A stretch of DNA of 8,986 nt from an uncultured Streptomyces sp. Lineage in GTDB: Bacteria > Actinomycetota > Actinomycetes > Streptomycetales > Streptomycetaceae. The stretch lies in NCBI GenBank assembly GCA_946480485.1, contig CAMLJW010000201.1, positions 1 to 8,986 of the forward strand, given 5' to 3'. The notes below the pieces were generated by a model. That model did no database searches and had not been told where the DNA came from. It saw only the letters and a list, made by a program, of their open reading frames with translations. Of the stretch, positions 5,669 through 8,986 are shown piece after piece (position 1 is the stretch's first letter; each line of letters begins with the position of its first letter). A program made the position numbers and the translations under genes.

Positions 5669-6607
5669 ATGAAGGGCTCACGCATCGCCGCTGTCGGTCA
5701 CTACCAGCCCGCCAAGGTACTCACCAACGAGGACGTGGCAGCTCTGGTCGACACCAGCGACGAGTGGATCAGGAGCCGAGTGGGTATCCGCACACGGCAT
5801 GTGGCCGGGCCCGACGAACCGGTCGACGAACTGGCCGCACACGCCGCGGCCAAGGCCCTCGCGTCCGCCGGGCTCGCCCCCGGTGACATCGACCTCGTCC
5901 TGGTGGCCACCTCCACCGCGGTCGACCGCTCGCCGAACATGGCCGCCCGGGTCGCCGCCCGCCTCGGCATGCCGTCCCCGGCCCTGATGGACCTCAACGT
6001 CGTCTGCGCCGGCTTCACGCACGCACTGGCCACGGCCGACCACGCCGTACGAGCCGGCGGCGCGACCCGGGCGCTCGTCATCGGCGCCGACAAGATGTCC
6101 GACGTGACCGACTGGACGGACCGTACGACCTGCGTACTCGTCGGTGACGGGGCGGGGGCCGCGGTGGTCGAGGCCTCCGACGAGACCGGCATCGGGCCCG
6201 TTCTGTGGGGTTCCGTGCCGGAGATGGGCCATGCCGTACGCATCGAAGGCACCCCCTCACGCTTCGCGCAGGAGGGCCAGAGCGTCTACCGCTGGGCGAC
6301 CACCCGGCTCCCGCCCATCGCGCGCAAGGCGTGCGAGCGCGCGGGCCTCGCTCCGGAGGACCTCGCCGCGGTCGTGCTGCACCAGGCGAACCTGCGCATC
6401 ATCGAGCCGCTCGCTGAGAAGATCGGCGCCGTGAACGCCGTCATCGCGCGCGATGTCGCCGAGTCCGGCAACACCTCCGCGGCGAGCATCCCGATCGCGC
6501 TGTCGAAGCTCGTCGAGCGGGGCGAGATCTCCACGGGCGACCCGGTGCTGCTCTTCGGGTTCGGCGGGAATCTGTCGTACGCGGGGCAGGTGGTCCGCTG
6601 CCCCTGA
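5669..6607 (+). CDS. 3-oxoacyl-ACP synthase III (FabH-like, KAS III)
   Basis: A 312-residue cytoplasmic thiolase-fold condensing enzyme, close to the usual ~317-330. KAS III enzymes condense an acyl-CoA starter with malonyl-ACP. The catalytic triad is present: Cys113 in LNVVCAGFTHAL, His238 in VLHQANLRII, Asn268 in ESGNTSAASIP. N-terminal DTSDEWIRSRVGIRTRHV and C-terminal LLFGFGGNLSYAGQVV are also FabH-like. It starts at ATG 5669, six bases after a strong AGGGGGA. It stands alone, without the fabD, acpP and fabF genes that flank the housekeeping fabH of Streptomyces, and with no polyketide genes nearby. It is therefore probably a secondary KAS III, making a specialised starter or acting on another acyl acceptor; I give no gene symbol for that reason. 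Convergent with the DUF2254 gene. Confidence 0.92.
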   Translation: MKGSRIAAVGHYQPAKVLTNEDVAALVDTSDEWIRSRVGIRTRHVAGPDEPVDELAAHAAAKALASAGLAPGDIDLVLVATSTAVDRSPNMAARVAARLGMPSPALMDLNVVCAGFTHALATADHAVRAGGATRALVIGADKMSDVTDWTDRTTCVLVGDGAGAAVVEASDETGIGPVLWGSVPEMGHAVRIEGTPSRFAQEGQSVYRWATTRLPPIARKACERAGLAPEDLAAVVLHQANLRIIEPLAEKIGAVNAVIARDVAESGNTSAASIPIALSKLVERGEISTGDPVLLFGFGGNLSYAGQVVRCP

Positions 6608-6662
6608 GGGCTGCCGCGGGCTGCCGGAGAAGCACTGCGGAGCGCACTGCCGGACCGGTGTG

Positions 6663-6707
6663 ACAGGTCAACTCCCCGGGTCCTGGACGTTGCGCTCGCT
6701 GACCTGT
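6663..6707. terminator. Inverted repeat between convergent KAS III and DUF2254 genes
   Basis: ACAGGTCA (6663-6670) and TGACCTGT (6700-6707) are perfectly complementary, separated by 29 bases. The position between two converging stop codons (6607 and 6725) fits a bidirectional transcription stop. The long loop and lack of U tracts make this weak; it could equally be a protein-binding dyad. Confidence 0.3.
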
Positions 6708-6724
6708 GGACGACAGTGCCTCGA

Positions 6725-8095
6725 TTACCCGATGCCCTGCCGATCCGGCTGGAGGGCGAAGGCGCGGTCCGCGGTCTCCGGCACCGCCCGTACCACTGCC
6801 CGGGTCAGCAGGGTGCGATGCCGGATCAACGGTTCACGACGGTCCTCGGGAACCGCCCCGAGGAGATCGTCGAGCCCGGCCAGCACACGGCGGGTGACCT
6901 GAGGGCTGGGCACCGCGCACGCCCGGATCTCGGCGAAGGCGAGATCGATCAGCTCGGTCCAGCCCGGCACGGGCTGCACCAGCCGTACCGTGCCCTGCCG
7001 ATCCCGGTGCAGTGAGGCACCGAGCGGGCGCTGCGCCACCGCGGACAGGAACTGCACGATGCGGTCCACGGCCTGCACGGCTGTCGTGGGGTCGTTCTCG
7101 GCCGGCGACAGCGCGCGCAGCGCGATGTCCGACAGTTGCCGCAGCCCGAACCCGAGATCCTGGTGGAACGTGCGCTCGGCGCCCACCGACACCTGGAAGT
7201 GCAGCACTCCCAGCCCCTTCGCAAGGTTCCCGCCGTGTCCGCCGTGTCCGCCGTGTCCGCCGTGTCCGCCGTGTACGGCGAACATCGGAGTCCCCGGCAC
7301 AACGAAGTCCCCGATCCGCGGAATGATCCGCAGCACGACTCCGTGCTGCCGCGCCACACGGACGAGCCGTGCGACGTTGACGTCCCGCAGTACCCCCGCG
7401 CGCCCGTGGTGGGCGAGGCGGGCGGTCTCGGGACCGAGGCCGACCGGCTCCCGTACGGAGATGTCGAGCGGCATGCTCGCGACGACCCGCAACGACTCCG
7501 TGGTGATCCGGTCGACGATGTGCCCGACCCGCATCAGCCGCAGGATCGTGTTCACGTACATCACGAACAGGACCACGCTCAGCCCCACCATGATCACCGT
7601 GAGGAGGGACTGGACGAGCGGGGTGGAGGACACCCGCGCGGGGTCGGGCTGACTGTCGTACGAGGTGAGGACGAGCAGGGACAGGACGAAGGTGGCCAGA
7701 AACACCGCGAAGGTGGCCTTGGTGATCCGGCTGCGCACGAAGATCCGTACGACGCGTGGGCTGAACTGCCCGGCGGTCATCTGGACCGCGACCAGCGAGA
7801 TGCTGAAGACAACGCCGATGAAGGTCATCATCGCCGCGCTGACCGTGGTGACCACGGTCTTCGCGTCCTCGGCGATCCCGTGCAGATCACGGACGGCGTC
7901 CACGTCGCCCGCGTCGCGCAGCGCGGTCAGGATCGCGTCGTCGGCCGTCGACGCCGCTGTCCACACCACGAAGACCAGGACCAGGGCAACGGTCGGAGCG
8001 AACCAGAACGTGTCCCGCAGCTGCTCCCGCAGCGGCGACAACGGCCGCGGCCGTCGCCCCGGTGGCAAGCCGACCGTAGTACTCCAGTCACTCAT
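6725..8095 (-). CDS. DUF2254 integral membrane protein with Gly-Gly-His repeat insert
   Basis: A 456-residue membrane protein of the DUF2254 family, of unknown function. Four hydrophobic segments lie at about 32-50, 82-106, 127-145 and 161-188. MTAGQFSPRVVRIF after the second helix is a family hallmark, as are GDFVVPGTP (about 262-270) and ALSPAENDPTTAVQAVDRI in the soluble C-terminal half. Between the last two, residues about 275-292 are an uninterrupted HGG repeat encoded by 9-bp tandem repeats, inserted where the family usually has a short variable loop. The start is ATG 8095-8093 (MSDWSTTVGL). The frame is open to 8230 but that 45-residue extension has no family character and runs through the tRNA promoter region. 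No ribosome-binding site precedes the ATG, while a TACAGT lies six bases ahead, suggesting a leaderless message. Convergent with KAS III; divergent from tRNA-Leu. Stop is TAA. Confidence 0.92.
   Translation of the reverse strand: MSDWSTTVGLPPGRRPRPLSPLREQLRDTFWFAPTVALVLVFVVWTAASTADDAILTALRDAGDVDAVRDLHGIAEDAKTVVTTVSAAMMTFIGVVFSISLVAVQMTAGQFSPRVVRIFVRSRITKATFAVFLATFVLSLLVLTSYDSQPDPARVSSTPLVQSLLTVIMVGLSVVLFVMYVNTILRLMRVGHIVDRITTESLRVVASMPLDISVREPVGLGPETARLAHHGRAGVLRDVNVARLVRVARQHGVVLRIIPRIGDFVVPGTPMFAVHGGHGGHGGHGGHGGNLAKGLGVLHFQVSVGAERTFHQDLGFGLRQLSDIALRALSPAENDPTTAVQAVDRIVQFLSAVAQRPLGASLHRDRQGTVRLVQPVPGWTELIDLAFAEIRACAVPSPQVTRRVLAGLDDLLGAVPEDRREPLIRHRTLLTRAVVRAVPETADRAFALQPDRQGIG
7230..7274. 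repeat. Five perfect tandem copies of a 9-bp unit (CCGCCGTGT) inside the DUF2254 gene
   Basis: CCGCCGTGT is repeated exactly five times without a break. On the coding strand each unit gives Gly-Gly-His, and the unit length keeps the frame whatever the copy number. Perfect identity of all copies suggests recent slippage expansion. The next bases (GTGTACGG) break the pattern on one side and TTCC on the other. Confidence 0.95.
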
Positions 8096-8101
8096 GGTGC
8101 G

Positions 8102-8107
8102 ACTGTA
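8102..8107 (-). promoter_or_regulatory. Putative -10 element for a leaderless DUF2254 transcript
   Basis: On the minus strand TACAGT is followed by six bases and then the ATG of the DUF2254 gene. This is the spacing expected when transcription begins at the A of the start codon, as in many actinomycete leaderless genes. No ribosome-binding site is seen. A matching -35 is not clear in the GC-rich sequence beyond. Confidence 0.4.
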
Positions 8108-8158
8108 GGCGTACCTTCCGTGCCCCCCCGGGAACCCCCGCCGGGGCCGGATATGCCC

Positions 8159-8188
8159 GTGAAAGCCACGCCCAAAGCTTGGTATTGT
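8159..8188 (+). promoter_or_regulatory. Putative promoter of tRNA-Leu
   Basis: GTGAAA (8159-8164) and TATTGT (8183-8188) each match four of six bases of the vegetative consensus, with an 18-base spacer. They lie in the only relatively A+T-rich stretch before the tRNA. Transcription would start about 40 bases ahead of the mature tRNA 5' end. Confidence 0.4.
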
Positions 8189-8233
8189 TGTCCATGTCGC
8201 CGCGGGAAACTTCCTCCCCAGGAGGCACACCTG

Positions 8234-8318
8234 GTCCGGGTGGCGGAATGGCAGACGCGCTAGCTTGAGGTGCTAGTGCCCTTTATCGGGCGTGGGGGTT
8301 CAAGTCCCCCCTCGGACA
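8234..8318 (+). tRNA. tRNA-Leu (anticodon GAG)
   Basis: An 85-base class II tRNA folds completely. The acceptor is GTCCGGG (8234-8240) with CTCGGAC (8311-8317), including one G-T pair, and discriminator A at 8318. The D stem is GCG/CGC. The anticodon stem CTAGC/GCTAG (8260-8264, 8272-8276) encloses the loop TTGAGGT with anticodon GAG at 8267-8269. The long variable arm GCCC/GGGC (8278-8281, 8288-8291) is typical of Leu. The T arm is GGGGG-TTCAAGT-CCCCC (8294-8310). GAG reads CUC and CUU codons. CCA is not encoded. The 3' third is also the end of the recombinase relic on the other strand. Confidence 0.97.
8300..8318. other. Probable attachment-site core in the 3' end of tRNA-Leu
   Basis: The recombinase relic reads into the tRNA: GTC CGA GGG GGG ACT TGA on the minus strand (8317-8300) is the T-arm and acceptor 3' strand. 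An integrase gene whose last codons come from the tRNA end implies that this end was the crossover region shared by element and chromosome. The exact core cannot be defined without the other junction. Confidence 0.5.
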
Positions 8319-8601
8319 CGCGCACTATTCACCCGTCCCACGGGGACGATGGTCACATCGGCCTCGTGGGCGGCTGAATCGTAAGAAACTTGCAGGTCAA
8401 ACGCCTTGTAGAGATCCCCGAGACGGGTTGAATCCGACAGCTTGGCGCCAACATCCCCAGACTGTTGATCATCGCGCGTATCTCGTCCTCGCTCAGCGTG
8501 TCGGCGACCGGGGCACAGTCCAGCTCGGAGCGTGCCGCCGCTCGTTCCGCTTGAGCTTGGTTGATCACCTCAACCAGCGCCATCGGATCTCCCGCATGCA
8601 T
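8300..8601 (-). pseudogene. C-terminal remnant of a large serine recombinase (integrase), frameshifted
   Basis: Two minus-strand frames join into one protein tail. From about 8601 to 8455 the first reads MHAGDPMALVEVINQAQAE, then RAAARSELDCAPVADTLSED and EIRAMINSLG. From 8455 to the TGA at 8302-8300 the second reads DVGAKLSDSTRLGDLYKAFD, then LQVSYDSAAHEADVTIVPVG and RVNSARVRGGT. The coiled-coil QAQAERA..EL, the EIRAMI.SLGDVGA motif and the VRGGT end are, from memory, those of actinomycete large serine recombinases (zinc-ribbon type integrases). The break is a run of four G (8455-8458) where five would restore frame. The catalytic serine domain, recombinase domain and zinc ribbon are all absent: a TAG stop lies upstream in frame within about 60 bases. 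The last five codons and stop lie inside tRNA-Leu, as expected of an integrase gene adjoining its own attachment site. Non-functional relic. Confidence 0.82.
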
Positions 8602-8949
8602 CGCGTGAAGGGAGAAAGCGCCACAGAGCCGCCCAGGCTCGGCCTAGTCGAGCCTGTAGAGGAGTTCCGCCACAAGACGCCACGCCCGCCCGTAGGAGCC
8701 CCGGCCAGACTGCGCAGACGGCGACGCGTGGCCCTCGCCCTCGCAATCGCGACCGGCGCAGGGACGGGCATCTACAAGGCCATCGATAACGGGCAGGAGA
8801 CCCTCCAAGGTCCGAGCGCAGCCACAGGCGAGGAAATCCGTGCCGAAACGGTTAATCCCTCCGCGCCAAGTTCCCCGCCGCTGCATTGGTCCGGGGTGAT
8901 TGACGCTCTCGACGATAAACAAGGCATCGACCTAAGGGTTGTCCCGTAA
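8596..8949 (+). CDS. Hypothetical protein with one hydrophobic segment, possibly truncated
   Basis: I do not recognise this frame. From ATG 8596 (or GTG 8605) it encodes 117 (or 114) residues: a polar start, then RLRRRRRVALALAIATGAG around residues 40-58, which is a basic stretch followed by a short hydrophobic segment like a signal anchor, then a polar tail rich in Ser/Pro. About three quarters of third positions are G or C, lower than the other genes here but above chance for the composition. No good ribosome-binding site is visible. It begins where the recombinase relic ends and its stop falls inside the IS-like sequence at 8936, so its C-terminus may have been cut off. It may be a fragment of a cargo gene of the lost element, or not a gene. 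Confidence 0.35.
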   Translation: MHRVKGESATEPPRLGLVEPVEEFRHKTPRPPVGAPARLRRRRRVALALAIATGAGTGIYKAIDNGQETLQGPSAATGEEIRAETVNPSAPSSPPLHWSGVIDALDDKQGIDLRVVP

Positions 8950-8986
8950 ATGATCTTTGACGTGTTCGGAGTGCGGTCGGCTTCCG
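8936..8986. mobile_element. Possible insertion-sequence end (runs off the right edge)
   Basis: GGGTTGTCCCGTAA (8936-8949) resembles terminal inverted repeats of insertion sequences found in Streptomyces, and it starts abruptly in a stretch of lower G+C. No transposase frame is visible in the 37 bases that remain. The resemblance is from memory and the other end is outside the window, so this is tentative. Confidence 0.33.

Noticed and set aside
7230..7274. CRISPR-like repeat array
   Set aside because: Repeats are 9 bp with no spacers and lie in frame within a protein gene; a microsatellite, not CRISPR.
8096..8230. Upstream extension of the DUF2254 protein to 8230
   Set aside because: No family similarity, overlaps the tRNA promoter region, and MSDWSTTVGL is a natural start.
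7136..8263. Rightward 375-codon frame opposite the DUF2254 gene
   Set aside because: Asp/His/Gln/Arg-rich low-complexity translation, running into the tRNA; antisense artefact.
8353..8601. Intact 82-residue hypothetical protein
   Set aside because: Its last third after SLG has no character, whereas shifting one base at the G run gives a coherent recombinase tail to 8300; it is a broken gene.

Overview
The window is high-GC chromosomal DNA of a Streptomyces-type actinomycete. This is an inference from the very high G+C, the G/C-biased third codon positions, the GTG starts, and the character of the proteins (SBF-like transporter, DUF2254 membrane protein, orphan FdhD, stand-alone KAS III). Most of it reads as ordinary core or near-core chromosome. 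The last ~700 bases, after a tRNA gene, look like the scar of an integrated element.

Layout, left to right. Positions 1-68 hold the first 22 codons of a leftward aldo/keto reductase. A leftward LysR-type regulator (290-1156) is divergent from a rightward SBF-like (bile acid:sodium symporter superfamily) transporter (1418-2455). Their shared 261-bp intergenic region holds a T-N11-A dyad and an unusual cluster of direct repeats. Convergent with the transporter is fdhD (2505-3359, leftward), which is preceded by a small Cys/His-rich open frame (3367-3480) with its own ribosome-binding site. A palindrome lies between its putative -35 and -10. A rightward polytopic membrane protein of GT-C-like architecture follows (3712-5361), then a 307-bp gap, then a stand-alone FabH-like ketoacyl-ACP synthase III (5669-6607). 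Convergent with that is a leftward DUF2254 membrane protein (6725-8095), possibly leaderless, which carries an in-frame array of five 9-bp repeats encoding Gly-Gly-His.

The right end begins with tRNA-Leu(GAG) at 8234-8318. Abutting and overlapping its 3' half on the opposite strand is the C-terminal remnant of a large serine recombinase (integrase). It is broken by a one-base deletion in a G run. Its last five codons and stop are supplied by the tRNA gene, so the tRNA 3' end was probably the attachment site. An unrecognised rightward frame with one hydrophobic segment follows, and the window closes in a sequence resembling an insertion-sequence end.

Functional links are limited. The LysR regulator and the transporter form a likely regulator/target pair. 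FdhD would serve a formate dehydrogenase encoded elsewhere. The membrane protein, KAS III and DUF2254 genes show no obvious common pathway. The least explained items are the small Cys/His frame in front of fdhD, the repeat cluster in front of the transporter, and the tRNA-overlapping integrase relic.
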